Notes: generated from the letters alone by a model not told the origin. A stretch of 64,000 nucleotides of DNA from Epiperipatus broadwayi (GCA_028023455.1 JAQFVV010006203.1:14734348-14798347), one strand, 5' to 3'; counted from the first letter of the stretch, positions 36,765-49,979 are shown. Translations and numbers: made by a program.

Positions 36765-37030
36765 GGTTTATTGCTCCGGAATTCATAAGAAGTTCAAAAA
36801 TTGGATATAATTAGAATTGGGCCATGATCTATGGACTTGAACTCCAGACCACTCTGCCACTGCATTAAAGCATGAAGGGCAAAAAAATAGAATGATTTAT
36901 TATTTCAGAAGGTCACCTGAAGTTTGAGCATTAGAAGTAACAGAATTGAGCCATGATCTTTGAATCTTGAGCTCTTTGAATCTCCACCTCTAGAGTTTGC
37001 CATTTTATCACTGCATTAAACTAAGCATCA
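36765..37030 (-). repeat. Two tRNA-derived SINE copies in tandem
   Basis: Two related units lie head to tail (36765-36890 and 36893-37030). Each has, on the - strand, a TTTAATGCAGTGG(C/T)AGAGTGG or TTTAATGCAGTGATAAAATGG A-box region and an AGTTCAAG or AAGATTCAAAG B-box region, followed by a body ending in an ATAAATCATT or ATAAACCATT sequence. Confidence 0.6.
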
Positions 37031-40000
37031 TTTATAATTAATTTTAGGTTCAAATTTTTGAACACATGTTACAATATGTGAGAATGCTTCCTTCAATGTA
37101 CGTGCACATTATTTACATCTCCCATAAGTCTGCAGACAGAAATTCACTTATGTTAATGAGTTTATATTTATATTTGAATATTACAATTCTAATGGGAATT
37201 CTTTTCAGAATTTTGAAAATATATGTTGCAATAATTCATTTGTTTTCTTCAAAAGATTTCCTACTTATCCTGATCTTTGGCTTATTACTTGACTAGGGTG
37301 ATAAGTACTTGTTATATCTGAAGGTCGAATGTAATGGATCTTTTTTGAAATAATATCACAGTTCTAAGTTCTTCTATTTAAAAATATGATTTCTTTAGGC
37401 ATTAAGAATTGAATTCCTAGAACCATGAATTATTAACTATACAATTTAATACACTCTTTGACTCATCATATTTTTCAAGACAAACTTAGTCTTCTACTTA
37501 TAATACATTCGTAAAATCACATTAGCATATATATACACACACATACATACATAATTATCATGTACTAGAGTTAACTAATAAAGAAACAATTTCAGGTTTT
37601 TATAATTTAGAATCTTAAGCTATTAATCTAATAAATGAACACATCCTCATCAGTATATAATTACAAAAATGAAATATAAACAAAATATTTTCAGTTAAGT
37701 AGCTTCTAGACTCATAATTTTTTTCTGTAACTAAATTTTTTTAAAAAGTTTTTTTAAAGTATATAAATCAAAGGTCTCAGAAAAATAGTATTATGTCCAT
37801 TAAAAGGTAAAACCATCCATAGGCTCTGTGTCTATTATAGTTAACCCTTTTCTATCATTGGCAAACACCTATATATTACAGTTTTGTTTCTATGGTCAGC
37901 ATATTAACACTCATCTGATATATCAAAAGTAACATATAATTTGTATTATATAGCTAAAAATAGCCAGATACCCATTTATTAACCATTATTGGATGGTTTT
38001 TTTGATTAATTAAAGGTTGGCTATCAGGAAAAAAAAATCTTGAGTCCATTGGTAAAAAGATTTCAAGCTTCATCCAGATTTGATACCAAATCCAGTTTGC
38101 AAGTATGATTAATGGATGCCATAATCTCTATGCCATGAGATCATAATAATTATTTAATTTACTCATATTAAAATTGTTATAATTCTAAATTCAATGTATT
38201 TTCTTTGTTGGTGTTTAGTTGTTCATCTATTAGCTTAGATTTTTCCACCTCATTTTTCTAGATACAAGGCAGCTTTTAAAAAGTTTCTTTTATAGAATCA
38301 CAGCTTATCTTAATACTTTCTTTTCTGAAAATCCAGTAGCTTTACCACTCTTTTGGGGGGAGGGGGAGAAAATCCAGAAGCTTTATATATTCTCTTGGTT
38401 TCCATTTCTAAATTGGGTTTGATTATAGTCCAATATTCTTAATATCTGTTGTAATATCCACATTATAGAGATTGAATAAACTATTCAAACCTTTAAGAAA
38501 TAAAATTCTGATTTTAAAGTTTTGATATTGATAGTTTGCAGCTCACAATAGAATTAAAAATTATTAGAATTGGCTAATGTACTGGTTTATTATTTCACAG
38601 TTTTTGTCAATGATTATCAAATAAGATGAATCATCTAGGCCAACTTAATTCATAATCACAATTTTTCTAGCAATAGAAATTTTAATTAAAAAAAAAAGAG
38701 TTTTTGTGAATTATTCTAATTATAAAAACCAAATGTAAGAAACTACTGGGAATAAACAAATTATAACCAAAGAAAATATCTTCAACCAGTAGGAATTAAA
38801 AAGAGAGAAGAGCAGAGTTGAAAGAATGTTAACATGCTTTGGACAGCATTGTCTTTTATTTGCTTACAAAAAACTATTTTGCTTTTTATTATTTACTTTT
38901 TCATAATATTATTAAATTTTCATTTCTAAATAGGTGATATTTTGATTTCGTCAATTTTTTGTAATTTTTTTAGAGCAAATTAGTCAAATAAAAATAAAAA
39001 TGCATTCTATCAAATTCTATCAAAAACGTTCTTCCATTATTTTGTTTATTTTTTATAATTATAAATTCAATTTTAAATTTTTTAATAGTTTAGTGAAGTA
39101 CCTGAAAAATAGTAAATTTTGGAAGAATCATTATTCATTCCAAAAGAGTTTTATAGTCTACAAGTTTTGACAATTTTGTTTATTCTTGATTATTTGTTAT
39201 TTCTATTTATTTGCAAAGTTACTTTTTTGACTAATTTCATTTATTGAATTCATATCTAGAATTTTTATTCATTTCAACAATACAAACAACAACAACAAAA
39301 AATGTGATGTAATGTGCTCACTTTAATATAGTATTTCCCAAGGGATTAAGCAAAAATCAAAGATAAAAAAGTACAATCATTTAAAATTCTAATACTGTAA
39401 GAAAACTGAAGTCTTAAGGAAAAAATGATGAAAAGCTATTGCAATTATGGAATATATATTTATAAATAATTTAGCTTTTACCATAATATATAGCTAAATA
39501 TCATTTTTACATATTCATAATTGTCCAGGCATGTAGCAATTAACCTCTCTGAAATGGTAAACTGCTGGAATATCTGAAAACCTTGCTAATGTCTGTGTGA
39601 ATGTCTTTTTTGCCCTGAGTTTTATAGAATTAAAGCAGGAATAGCCTAAATCTCCATAACTGTTAAAAATCTCTAAATTCTGAAGTAATTTGTCAAGATA
39701 TAAAGCTTTCTGCATAAGAAAAGAAGAACATATTTAGAAAAAGAAAATTCCAGAAATAAAAATATAACTGAAACAAGAAGAGAATAAACAAACAAACAAT
39801 ATAAAAAAGAAAAGTTAAATAATGTAAAAAACACATTAACAGTAAAAATTTGAGATTGCACTCATCTAAAAATATATTATTATGAATGCTTGAGGAATTG
39901 AAGATCAAAAATTTTAGATATAATAGTTTAGTGTATTACATAGTATATAAATTTGAAGCATATCCTAGGAAAAATATATAATTTCTAATCTATAATACTA

Positions 40001-40514
40001 AGTCTTGAATATTTATAATTTTATATTAATTTATTATATATTTTTTTGTCTTGGATAATATTTGTAATTTTTTTTTAAGTGTTAATATTTTTTTAAAACT
40101 ATTAGTTATGTTAGTGATTTTAAGAAAAATATATTTTAATATACAGTATATATTCATTTTATTCTAATTTCATATTATGGTTTTTATTATTGTCAGAAAT
40201 GCAATAAATATTTTAATTCATCGATAGTACATGTTGTAAGAGAATTGCTAATTAATGTCGGAGTATTGAGATGTAATGGATGACAGATCACAGCTGTAAT
40301 TCAAGTATAAGTAATTTATATTTTAGTAGCAGACTTAGCATTGAGAGTCCAGTATAAGTATGTTATATTATGATCCAATAATAAAGTATATCTGTATATA
40401 ATAACCATGAGGTGAATGACTTTGTATATAAGTCAAATAGGAGAATCGAACTTTGCTTATTTATATTTAAGATTTGAAATATAGGTATTCTTCATAGACC
40501 TGGAGCTTATTTGT
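37031..40514. other. Intron-like AT-rich DNA with a SINE-like body
   Basis: No exon recognised. A repeat at about 37840-38160 shares GGTCAGCATATTAACACTCA and neighbouring blocks with 41520-41600. Frames at 37066-37296 and on the - strand at 39515-39908 have no family resemblance. Confidence 0.4.
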
Positions 40515-40831
40515 AAATATAGGGGATTTGAACACAGTTTTTCAAGCACCCTTCAACTATCCACATTATCTCATACCACTGATACACTTGACCACACACA
40601 TGTAGAAAAAATAAATAATCACCAATATACGTATTTCGTGCACTGATTATATATATATATGTGTGGTAGATGATCTGGACCAACTGATGAGTGCTGGTTC
40701 AGCATGAAATATGTATATTGGTGATTATTTATCTTTTCTACATGTGTGTGGTTATGTGTATCAGTGGTATGAGATAGTGTGGATAGTTGAAGGGTGCTTG
40801 AACATAATCTGTGTTTAAATCCCCTATATTT
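40515..40831. mobile_element. Foldback element, family C, with hammerhead
   Basis: A 317 bp inverted repeat. AAATATAGGGGATTTGAACACAG at the left is mirrored by CTGTGTTTAAATCCCCTATATTT at the right, with arms of about 130 bp that include CACACACATGTAGAAAA and AATAATCACCAATATACG. The centre holds an AT run and a hammerhead core belonging to the right half. Other copies, each a half, lie at 55999-56179 and 58027-58172. No open frame. A clean target duplication was not found. Confidence 0.8.
40679..40722 (+). ncRNA. Candidate minimal type I hammerhead ribozyme
   Basis: In order: ACCAA (40679-40683), CTGATGA (40684-40690), GTGCTG, GTT loop, CAGCAT (40691-40705), GAAA (40706-40709), T, ATGT, AT, A (40710-40717), TTGGT (40718-40722). 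Helix I is five pairs, helix II six pairs with one G-U, helix III two pairs (AU with AU around a four-base loop), and the cleavage triplet is AUA, which fits NUH. Cleavage would fall between 40717 and 40718. All core residues are intact. The AUAUGUAU stretch is nearly self-complementary, which could favour a dimeric fold, as proposed for other minimal-helix-III hammerheads. A homologous motif with compensated stems is at 57564-57607. Confidence 0.7.
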
Positions 40832-42951
40832 ATTTATATTTAGTAATTTTATTAAATTTTTGTTAAATTTTAAATCTTAAACATTTCTTTATCTTTTTAC
40901 ATCTATATTCATGTATACTATTTTATGTGACAACAATGATGTGACAACACTAATGATGATGATTATGGTAGAATTAAGTGAAAATATTATTTATATGTAT
41001 ATGTAATAACAATGATGATGATAAGTAATCAAAATGTCAATGAGATGATGACAATATACATATGATGATGATAGTTGTATGATGATAATGAAATATTTAC
41101 TTATAGATATAAAGTCTAGAAATGAATATGAGTTATGTGAAATATTATCATGCCAAGAATGCAGTTATATAGAATCTCATGATCAGCTGAGTTTGAATTC
41201 TGGGATGTAAACAGGTAAATTGGGAATTGAGAGATACTAGAATTAAAATCGATAGAAATGCAAGCCATAGCCTCGAATGGTGGTTCACATATTTGCTGGA
41301 TAGGAACATTAAATATAAGCTGGTTTCTATCCTATACTCTGTCCTGATTTTTTTGGTATTGTTACACAAATGATGCATCAATGGAATAGTTCCATATTTC
41401 AAATTTTAAACATAGTTTATTTTTGCAATAAACTTATTTAAATGATTATAAGTTGACTATTTGAATTAAAGTAAAAATAAACTAACTGTATGATAGTGTT
41501 TTCACCCATGGCAGAAATTTACATTATATCATGGTTTTGATTCTGGTCAGCATTTTGACACTCACATGACTAATTCTGATTATTCTGGGATCCTTCCTCT
41601 CTACAGAAAAATAGTTACACACTCGTTTACTGACTAATATTAAATATCTAGGTGTCTGGAAAAAATGCTGAAACTATTTTGGCAAATTCTCACTTAGCTG
41701 AAAAAATATTGAAGCACACAGATTTGGGCAGTAAATCATGGTTGTGGCAAATGGACTCACTATATTGAAAGACTTCTATTTCAGTTATAGTTTTAGTTAA
41801 AATTGTATGATAAGGTAAAGCTTAGTAGATAATGATTGCTCATTTAATTGAAACAATTTTCATTACTATTAAATAAAAACACACATTTAAAGGGAGGAGA
41901 GCTGAGTTTTTTTATGTAATTACTAGCAGTACTACTTATGTTAATAGAATAAAATGACACTCTTTAAATGAAATAATAATACAGGAGTTTTCAACAGTAA
42001 TATCACAAATTTTTTAAAAGCTTTTTATAATCAGTTATACTACTACTGAATAATCAAATTTTAGTACAGTATTTTATTGTAAATATATTTCTCACATGAT
42101 AAACTAATTAGTATTATTAATTAGTAAACATACACTCTGATATATATATCCAATAAGTCAAAACACAAAAATTGTAACAAAGTTAATTAATTACAAATAA
42201 CATTCTTTTGTAAATAATAATTAGTTTCATGAAATTTGTTCCTGAATGTTATTTAAAACTTATTATATATTTAAATATACATTTTGCCCCTAAGTTTTAT
42301 TATTATTAAATTTTATTATATTTGATCAGAATTATGCATTTCTAATTTAAATAATTGCATATAATATTCTTTTATGTATGATAATTTTCAAGAGATACAG
42401 TTTCTGGCATTAATAATACATGTATATTTATGTGTTTTAGATTATATATATTTATATCGCTCTTGAATAGAAGCTTGCATTTTTAATTTAATTAATAAAT
42501 ATGATGTTGACTTATGAGAAGAGGAGTTAAGATTGAGTTAACCTTCAGTGTCACATGATAATATCCTTGTTTTTGGCTAAAATATTGTAAATTTATGAGA
42601 TAGTTGGTTTTCTCTAGGTATTGACATAAATGACTATTTATTTTCATGCTTTTGCATGATTTGATTAATAAAATTTGTTAACAAATATTATTACTGATAA
42701 CAGCAGTAGTTGTAATATATGTGTCCAAGTAAAAAAGTGACTGGTACTCTCTCCAAATTGCCTGAAATGCCATTTCTGGATTAATGCATGTATTGTGTAG
42801 TAATATACTTTAGCTATTTACCACCATTTTTTTAAGTTATTAGCATATATTGTATATATATATATAAAGGATATTTTAAGAATTTTAAAAAATATTATAT
42901 TGGATAATTTTTAATATTTAAATTATACAATTTATAAAGAGTTTAATAAGA
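40832..42951. other. Intron-like AT-rich DNA with SINE traces
   Basis: A tRNA-like head may lie at about 41145-41205 (CAGCTGAGTTTGAATTCTGGG resembles a T-arm). A SINE-like body lies at about 41490-41780 (GGTTTTGATTCTGGTCAGC). The - strand frame at 41148-41402 overlaps this repeat and has no family resemblance. Confidence 0.4.
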
Positions 42952-43037
42952 GCATCACATGATCACCATTTCTTATGCTAGCACATAACTGTTTTGGGTG
43001 GCACTACTGTATGGAGAGTTTTGCCTGTTTTAGTTTA
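42952..43037. repeat. Family A terminal remnant
   Basis: CATCACATGATCACCATTTC and GGCACTACTGTATGGAGAG are the outer sequences of family A, joined with the interior missing. TTTAATAAGAG-like sequence occurs on both sides (about 42941-42951 and 43033-43045), a possible target duplication. Confidence 0.65.
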
Positions 43038-43600
43038 ATAAGAGTTTGTTAATTTATTAGATATACTGCTATCATTTAAAAAAATAACTAATTTATTATC
43101 TTTGATAATTTTTAATATTGTTTCAAATAATTTATAAAGTACTGTAGAAAAATCAGCTTTTAAAAAATTATTGTAAGTTGACATTTTTTCAAATATAAAT
43201 AATACTAGCATTTATATTTATTAATTTATTGCTTAAATTGAATTAAGTTCCATAAAGCATATATATATATATAAAAGATAGATAGATAATAGATAAAGGA
43301 TAGAGAGAAAAATATTTTTTCAATAGTGTAGAAAAGTTAGCACATTTATTTATTTATTGTAAGTTAATATTTTTTAGAAGATAAATAATGGGAACCTACT
43401 TTTTATGCAAATTTTTTTTCTATCTTTTTTTATCACATCTATATTAGTGTTTTATAATTAAGTATTAATACAGCGCTATGTTGATAAATTGTAAATGTAA
43501 ATTAGCGATCAGGCTAATGCACATGCGCTTTAAAGATAATATTAATACTAACATTCTCAAACACAAGATAAAGTCTTTAGAAAAGGTAGAATGAATCCAT
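43038..43600. other. AT-rich DNA without a recognised gene
   Basis: Contains AT and GATA runs near 43260-43300. No gene seen. Confidence 0.4.
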
Positions 43601-43813
43601 CTAACTTTTCGACCCAAACGTTTAAGTATGGGAAAATCTCAAGTGTTTGGTGACAATATTAAACAGTCACTTTAAATTACTTTAATATGTTTGGATGAAT
43701 GATGCCTACGAAGCATATTAAAGTAATTTAAAGTGACTCTTTAATATTGTCACACTCTCATGTCCAAACACTTGAGATTTGCCCATACTTAAATGTTTGG
43801 GTCGAAAAATTAG
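43601..43813. repeat. Hairpin inverted-repeat element (213 bp)
   Basis: CTAACTTTTCGACCCAAACG at the left is mirrored by a GTTTGGGTCGAAAAATTAG right end. Arms of about 90-100 bp include AGTCACTTTAAATTACTTTAAT. The short central loop is GGATGAATGATGCCTACG. It is MITE-like. No hammerhead boxes, no open frame. Confidence 0.75.
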
Positions 43814-44667
43814 TGTTTTAGTTAATTAATGGTGATTAATATCTTTAAAATCAGGCAAATACCCACGCTATTTAAAAAAAAAATTTTCTCACAATTTAAT
43901 TAAATATATTTAAAACTTGTTTTATCATGTAAGAATATATTTAAAGGGAAATGGCAAAAGTTTATCAAATTCAGTAGTGGTTGTCTTGCTGTACTGTATC
44001 ATTTTAAATTTTATTTTAATACATGTTAAATATATATTTAAGCTAGAATCCTGTTTGATCAAATTCATTATTCTAACTGATCTAAATTGTCGTTAAATAC
44101 ATGATACAAATGTAATTGGATTAATTTAAAATATATTTACAAAATCAAATTTTACCCTGCATTACCAAAAAGTATACATTTCATTTAAAAAATTTTCCAC
44201 TTCTGTAATCTTTTAATCAGTGCTATGTTTTTTGTTTTTTATGACATCATTCAAAAACAATTACAATATAGGTTTTACACACTTTTTTATATAACAAATT
44301 ACAATTAAAAAAAAAACAAAAATTTATGTGTTAGTAAAATTCTATACTAAAAAAGAAAGAAAATCATGCAAAATTCTTTAATATTGGTGCAATATTTGTT
44401 GAATTATAGTCACAATCAAATAAACTATCACATTTATAAAGTTGGTATAGATATAGACAAAATATACGATCATTATTGATATTACTCTCTTTGCTTTAGG
44501 ACCTCATTTTTGAGCGTATCCCATAAATTTTAATGAGCATTATGTTTATGATGCCATACTTTAATAATACAAAGATCTTTATTATTTGAAACCTTTTATA
44601 AAAGCCTTGATATATTAAGATGCCGTACAATTAGAATATATTTTATTGATTTTATATAATTAAAGAA
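43814..44667. other. AT-rich DNA without a recognised gene
   Basis: Nothing supportable. Confidence 0.4.
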
Positions 44668-44960
44668 GGTGTTACTTAGTATGGTTAGTGCATTCAACTA
44701 CCATGTCTGAGTATGTGATTCAAATCCTGGCCATTGCAATTAACTTAAGATTTTTTTTTCAGGTTGACAATCCTTAGCTAATCTAGATGGATCTTTTCTC
44801 TGGTCAGTAAGTCATAGTTAGCTGTTTTTAGCTGAAGGGTATAATAAGGATGGCAAATTGACAGATCTTATTGTCTGTGCAGTTTAAGAAAGTGGTTATG
44901 TGATAGATTCAAGAGTTAAAGCTTTCCAGATTATTTTGAAACTATTTTTATCTAAATATC
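44668..44960 (+). repeat. tRNA-derived SINE
   Basis: Head: TTAGTATGGTTAGTGCATTC (A-box region), ACTACCATGTCTGAGT (anticodon arm region) and GTGATTCAAATCCTGG (B box) at tRNA-like spacing. A body of about 220 bp follows, with a TCAGTAAGTCATAGTTAGCTG block that recurs, inverted, near 36525-36560. Confidence 0.65.
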
Positions 44961-45206
44961 ATTTGAGCTTCTGAACGATTAACCATTTGATTATTTTTTA
45001 ATATCTTCCTCACATTAGATTATTTATTGGATTTTTGAAAACTTTTTAGAAAAGGTTTAAACATTATATATTATCTTGGTTGTTGGATCCACTTAAAGCT
45101 GATTATCATCATTATTTCTAACCATTACCAATCCAATGCAAGATAAAAGTTTTTCCAAGTTTAATTCAATTAAGTTAAATAATTTTACTTTTGGGAAATG
45201 TATGTA

Positions 45207-45387
45207 TTCAAGCACAAGTGCGTGTGCGGTGCAACTGCTCCCAAAAGCTGTTAATACAAATACAAATAGCTAACTAAAAATATTAAAACAGCTGAGCGCT
45301 TTCAAAGGATCTTGCCTTCATAATCATAGCTTGCTTACGTTTAAATTTATGCAAATATGCTAATTCCATCTTTTTGATAGAGAAAAA
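45207..45387 (+). repeat. Left inverted terminal repeat of the Penelope-like copy
   Basis: TTCAAGCACAAGTGCGTG at the outside to GATAGAGAAAAA at the inside, matching the reverse complement of 45736-45916. The C-terminal codons of the nuclease frame run into it. It includes a sequence that, on the - strand, reads TTATGAAGG...CCTTTGAAAGCGC, a decayed relative of hammerhead-type tail motifs. Confidence 0.85.
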
Positions 45388-45735
45388 CACGTGTCCTTCC
45401 TGTTTATGGCATCGCTGTCGCGAGAGATAAATAAAGCCTCTTTGATCTTTCTTTTGAGGTCATGTCTCTCTCTACATACGATGGTAGGATTGTCCGGAAT
45501 GCACTCATGGTGACTTGTGCACTGGTGCTGATAAAAAACTGAATAAGTAGAAGGATCGTTGCGAGCTCTATTGTACGAATACTTGTGTTGTGCCAATCGT
45601 GTGGCCAAAGATGCTCTGCTTTCCCCATAATATGTGCCTTTGCAATAGTTATTTGGACAAGCAATGTTATATACTGTATGGGGGGTCTGTAACAGTGGAG
45701 TTTGATCTTTGGTATTGTTAATTAGATTGTTAGAA
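45360..45735 (-). CDS. GIY-YIG endonuclease domain of a Penelope-like element (partial)
   Basis: The - strand frame is open from the inner edge of the right repeat to a stop at 45360. It shows HTVYNIACPNNYC (GIY position with the metal-binding style Cys pair), GTYYGESRASLATRLAQHKYS (YIG, catalytic Arg, His), a HHEC block, then KRKIKEALFI (catalytic Glu) and AINRKD (Asn), ending in FSLSKRWN. This is the order of the C-terminal endonuclease of Penelope-like elements, which nicks target DNA for reverse transcription. All expected catalytic positions are present. The upstream reverse transcriptase is missing, so the piece is non-functional as an element. Remaining openness suggests a young insertion. 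Confidence 0.85.
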
Positions 45736-45916
45736 TTTTTCTCTATCAAAAAGATGGAATTAGCATATTTGCATAAATTTAAACATAAGCAAGCTATGAT
45801 TATGAAGGCAAGATCCTTTGAAAGCGCTCAGCTGTTTTAATATTTTTAGTTAGCTATTTGTATTTGTATTAACAGCTTTTGGGAGCAGTTGCGCCGCACA
45901 CGCACTTGTGCTTGAA
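45736..45916 (-). repeat. Right inverted terminal repeat of the Penelope-like copy
   Basis: Reverse complement of 45207-45387 with only a few mismatches, such as GCGGT against GCGGC. The near identity indicates that both repeats came from one template. The first five codons of the open nuclease frame come from this repeat and are not native protein sequence. Confidence 0.85.
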
Positions 45917-45939
45917 GTTTAATTCAGTTTCTGCCATGT

Positions 45940-46560
45940 GTACCTTCTATTCTTAACAGCCCACCAGCAAACTTTTTTATTTTATTCATTCATCTCACAC
46001 ATGGTCTCTTTCTAGATCTTTTATAATTTCTTGGGATCCAATTTAAGACTTCAACTGCCGATCTATTCTTATTTATTTTAATAACTGTGGTCCATCTCTA
46101 TTATAATGTTTTAATTCTTTCATAGGTGCTAGGGATATCTATTTGTGCTATCAGCTAAGTATTTTGCTTTATATTCCTTTTGGATATTCCCAACATATAT
46201 CTCTTCATACTTCATTGAGTAGTATGAAGTCTGAACTGTTCTTCTGATAAGGGTCCAGGCTCAGTCCCATATGTAGTGACTGGTAAAACACTTCTTCCAT
46301 TTTAAACACATAGGCATAATTTTCTTTTAATATGAAGTTCTTCGTACCAAAAGTATTCCATCTAAGTTTAATTCTATGATTAATTTCATCCATTATGTTT
46401 CATCATATTAATAAACTCACCAAGATAGTTGTAGTTGTTAACTTTTTCTAATTTATGATTATCAATTTTTATTGTCTTTTGAAAAAATTCATTGAACATT
46501 ATTTGTCTTTTTAACGTTTTACTTTCATCTAACAACTCTCATAATATGAAATGAGCTACA
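45940..46560 (-). mobile_element. RTE-like LINE, 3' part
   Basis: The - strand carries the C-terminal region, matching 2830-3420 of the first LINE copy: MDEINHRIKLRWNTFG near 46393-46345, then KMEEVFYQS, then further blocks toward 45975 (GAAAGAGACCATGTGTGAG). It is heavily mutated. The Penelope-like element lies just beyond its 3' side. Confidence 0.75.
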
Positions 46561-47779
46561 GTTAATATTATATATATGTTTATAAATATTTAATAGTCAA
46601 AGAAATACGTAATTTTCTTATTTGACCTCATTTGACAAAAACAGAAATTTTAATCAAAGCTTAATTAAAATTTTAAGCATTAGATCAGGTGACAAGCTCT
46701 CTTTCAAGGCAATCAGATTATTACTAGATTCAGAAGTTAAAAAAAAAAAAAATCTCTTGAAATAAATCATTTACGTAATTATGTTTGAAACATTTACATG
46801 TATTTATTATTCTCCTAATGATCTTTTGTCTGCAACGTTTGGTTAATCTTTTTGGAAAATTTTTAATTCTGACATGACAGTATTGTCTATTTTTGATGAT
46901 GTTACTTGGAAAAGTCTGACAGGAAAATCTTTCAATTCTTATTTATCAAATACACTTGCATATAAATATATGTGCAGAATAAAACACATTTATTATTAGT
47001 TCTCTGAGAGATAAAGAGATTCATAAAATTTTCTCATTAACTTTTCTTTTTTAGAGTCCCATTATAACTTAAATTTCATCTTTGGTTTCATTAATAACTA
47101 CATCATTTAAAATCTATGCTCTATTTTTATAATCAGTTTGTGATTACATCTTATCGGCTTTGCTAATAATTTGTATTAATATAAAATGAAATCCTACAAG
47201 TATTAATTTTATTTTAGTTGTTAATTGCTGCATCTTAATTTTTAAAACTGAGAGATGCTAGAATAAGCATGGGTAATTTTGGGGCCCACATGTTACATGC
47301 AGCTTTGTATGACCTTCTGCATGACATGCTTAAAGCAAGAGTTAATAATAATTTAAAACTCTTTTTATAGATTATAAATTAAAAACAATTATTCATATCA
47401 AATTACTTATAACAAATATATTAATATCTGTGTATATTTTCAACCTATATTCATTGGTTTTTTGTGTTAAAATTTAAAAAGTTGTTTCGGTGTACATATT
47501 ATAGACAGTCTCTTAAAATGTAATTTGAAAATAAATTATATACATTGTAGTAAATCCATTCACAGAATAAACAAGTCCGAATATGGTATTAAGTAATTCA
47601 GAAGCAAGATTTCTAAAGAATCATTTAGTATATAAAAGGAGAGGAAATTATTAAAAAAAAACGATTGAAAATAGTTTAACTATTTTAAAATTTAATGGAC
47701 TCAATGTAATATTTTATAAGGCCCACTGATTGAAAAAGGTTGCACATGCCTGTGCGAGAATCAATTGTTAAGAGAATGG
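46561..47779. other. AT-rich DNA without a recognised gene
   Basis: No gene seen. A target-duplication-like TGTTAAGAGAATGG lies at its right end. Confidence 0.4.
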
Positions 47780-48536
47780 TAAGTACACAGAGGCAAATCT
47801 CTACCTATAATAGTGCCACTCAGTACAAACCAGAGTAATCAATGGATGCAGGAAGATTTGTGAATAAAATTCCTATCTAGTGCCTACTTATCCAAAATCC
47901 CAGACTAGTTTCTCACTTGTGGCTTTCATCAGTGAGAAGCCTCAGATCTGAGAGCACTGCACCTAGATCTTAGGATCTAATGCAACCCTCCAGCAGCCAC
48001 CTTTTACCTTATTAGCTACATATAAAACTTTTGACTCTGTGTAAAGAGTAAGCATGAAGAATGGTGATCATGTGATGTTTAATGGTTTAATACTAATCCT
48101 GCCCAATAGGGTTATAGGGTCTGTAATTATTAAAGAACCAAAGACACCAAAAAGTATGAATGCTGAACTGAGTTCAGATCTATACAACTATACAAGCTAA
48201 TGAGCTTGAATTGAAAACATTGTGTTTTCATTTTGGACTCAAAGTTTTATAGTTGGCTAATAAGATAAAAAGTGGCTGCTGGAGGGTTGCATTAGATCCT
48301 AAGATCTAGGTACAGTGCTCTCAGATCCAAGGCTCCTCATTGATGAAAGCCACAAGCTAGAAACTAATCTTGGGATATTGGATGAGTAGGCACTAGATGG
48401 GGATTTTATGCACAAACCTTCTTGCATACATTGATTACTCTGGTTTGCACTGAATGGCACTACTGTATGGAGAATTTTGCCTCTGTGTAAACTGCTTGTG
48501 TAAGCACAAAGAATGATGATGATGTAATGTTTAGAG
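47780..48536. mobile_element. Foldback element, family A, copy 3
   Basis: Same layout as 10290-10987: left arm GAGGCAAATCTCTACC...AATCCCAGACTAGTTTC and right arm ...CTAATCTTGGGATATTGG...GAGAATTTTGCCTC. Flanks TGTTAAGAGAATGG (47766-47779) and TGTTAAGTAATGG (48537-48549) are a diverged target duplication. The centre shares AAAGAACCAAAGACACCAAAA with copy 1. It carries a hammerhead-like motif in each arm. Confidence 0.8.
47898..47938 (-). ncRNA. Hammerhead-like motif, intact core, weak helix II
   Basis: On the - strand: TCTCA, CTGATGA, AAGCCACAAGTGA, GAAAC, TA, GTC, TGGGA. Helix I gives five pairs and the core and GTC triplet are intact. Helix II is poorly paired in this copy. The opposite arm (48334-48371, + strand) has TTGATGA instead of CTGATGA but a better helix II (AGC with GCT). 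Confidence 0.5.
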
Positions 48537-49979
48537 TGTTAAGTAATGGAAATTACCATTGATGACGATCAAACGTAACTTGATTAATATGTGCAGATTT
48601 CACTATAATGGAAGTTATGGACTATTTTAAAATATTTTGAGTTAAAATGAATCAGGTGATGAATTTTTCTTTTTTTAGGATATATATATGATTATGTATG
48701 TAAAAATACATACGCAAAGAATATTTGCTATCTTAAAATGTTCACTTGTTTTTTTTTTTTTAATTCACTATCAGTAATATGATAGTCTTTTTGGAAAACA
48801 AAAAAGACGTATATAATGTTTTTTGAAATGTATTTATTTTTTTGTTAACATTTTTACGTGGGAAAAAATAAAATAAAAAAGAAAAAAATATTGCAAATGA
48901 TGTAAAGAAGTTGGAATCTTTTCAATAAGTTGAGTTGGATAAATTTTTTAAATCCATATGTTGACAATGCTTCTTATATAATTGCAAACAATATTTCAGC
49001 CAACTTTAGAAAATAACATTTGTTAGTAAAGGAGGGAGAAAAAAGAAATTGATAATATTAATTGGTTGAATTATGAACAATAAAAAATTAAATAATTCAC
49101 TTTTAATATTCAAATACCATCATTGAATTTAAATTATAACATTTCAAATAAATAATTTAATTTCAATTATAAATGGGTTTCCTTTTTTGTCTATACGTTT
49201 TTATAATCTGCTTACAATGAATTGCATGTTTGAAATGAAATGCAATACAACGTATTGGATTTATGTTTTACATAATAAAATTTCAAATGCTATGTGATAC
49301 TTTTGACAAACAGCGATATTCTGTTATTAAAGATTGGTGAATAGGATGATATACTCAGGTTTAATCACTAAATTCTGCTTTTCTTTATATCTAATAAATT
49401 TTTTGTAATCATGTCTCAAATGGAGAGTGTTTTATTGTACTTATAGTGGGAAAATATTGGACTGATATCTCAATAAAATTTTACATTAAATTTTTATCAA
49501 TGGGCACATGTATAAATTTAATTCTTCACTAGGCTCTTTTGAATACAAAATGATGGGTTTTTGCACCATGTTTTACATTTTAAATATTCATTGTGTATTT
49601 TACTCTTAACAATTTTAATATCTTTGACTCAATATGAGGATTCATCTATCCTCATACCCATACATTTCAGTTATTTCAGATTTGTTATAATGAGTTCAGA
49701 GAACTATACAAGCACTCATTCAAATCTTTAGTATAATTTAACTTTTGTCAAATGTCTGATATTTATTTTTAATTATGTTGAAATTAACTGTGATGCTGAC
49801 GTGATGAAAATAGTTTTAATAATCTAGATAATATGACTTATCCTCATAGGAATATTCATTTCAATATATCTATATCCATTTCTGAATTCCAAAATCTGAA
49901 GCATCAATTTATCTTGTTTTATTATGTATATTTCTTAACTTGAAAATAACATCATTAGTGAAAAATGAAATGAAAAATT
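48537..49979. other. AT-rich DNA without a recognised gene
   Basis: No gene or named repeat supportable. Confidence 0.4.

Larger units (their letters stand above)
45169..45914 (-). mobile_element. Penelope-like element, 5'-truncated, inverted terminal repeats
   Basis: A 746 bp insertion flanked by the 12 bp direct repeat AAGTTTAATTCA (45157-45168 and 45915-45926). It holds the last part of a Penelope-like protein, the GIY-YIG nuclease, on the - strand between 181 bp repeats at 45207-45387 and 45736-45916 that are inverted and differ at only a few positions. Penelope-like elements are known for terminal repeats in direct or inverted orientation and for 5' truncation. The reverse transcriptase part is absent. 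It lies beside an RTE LINE fragment. Confidence 0.85.
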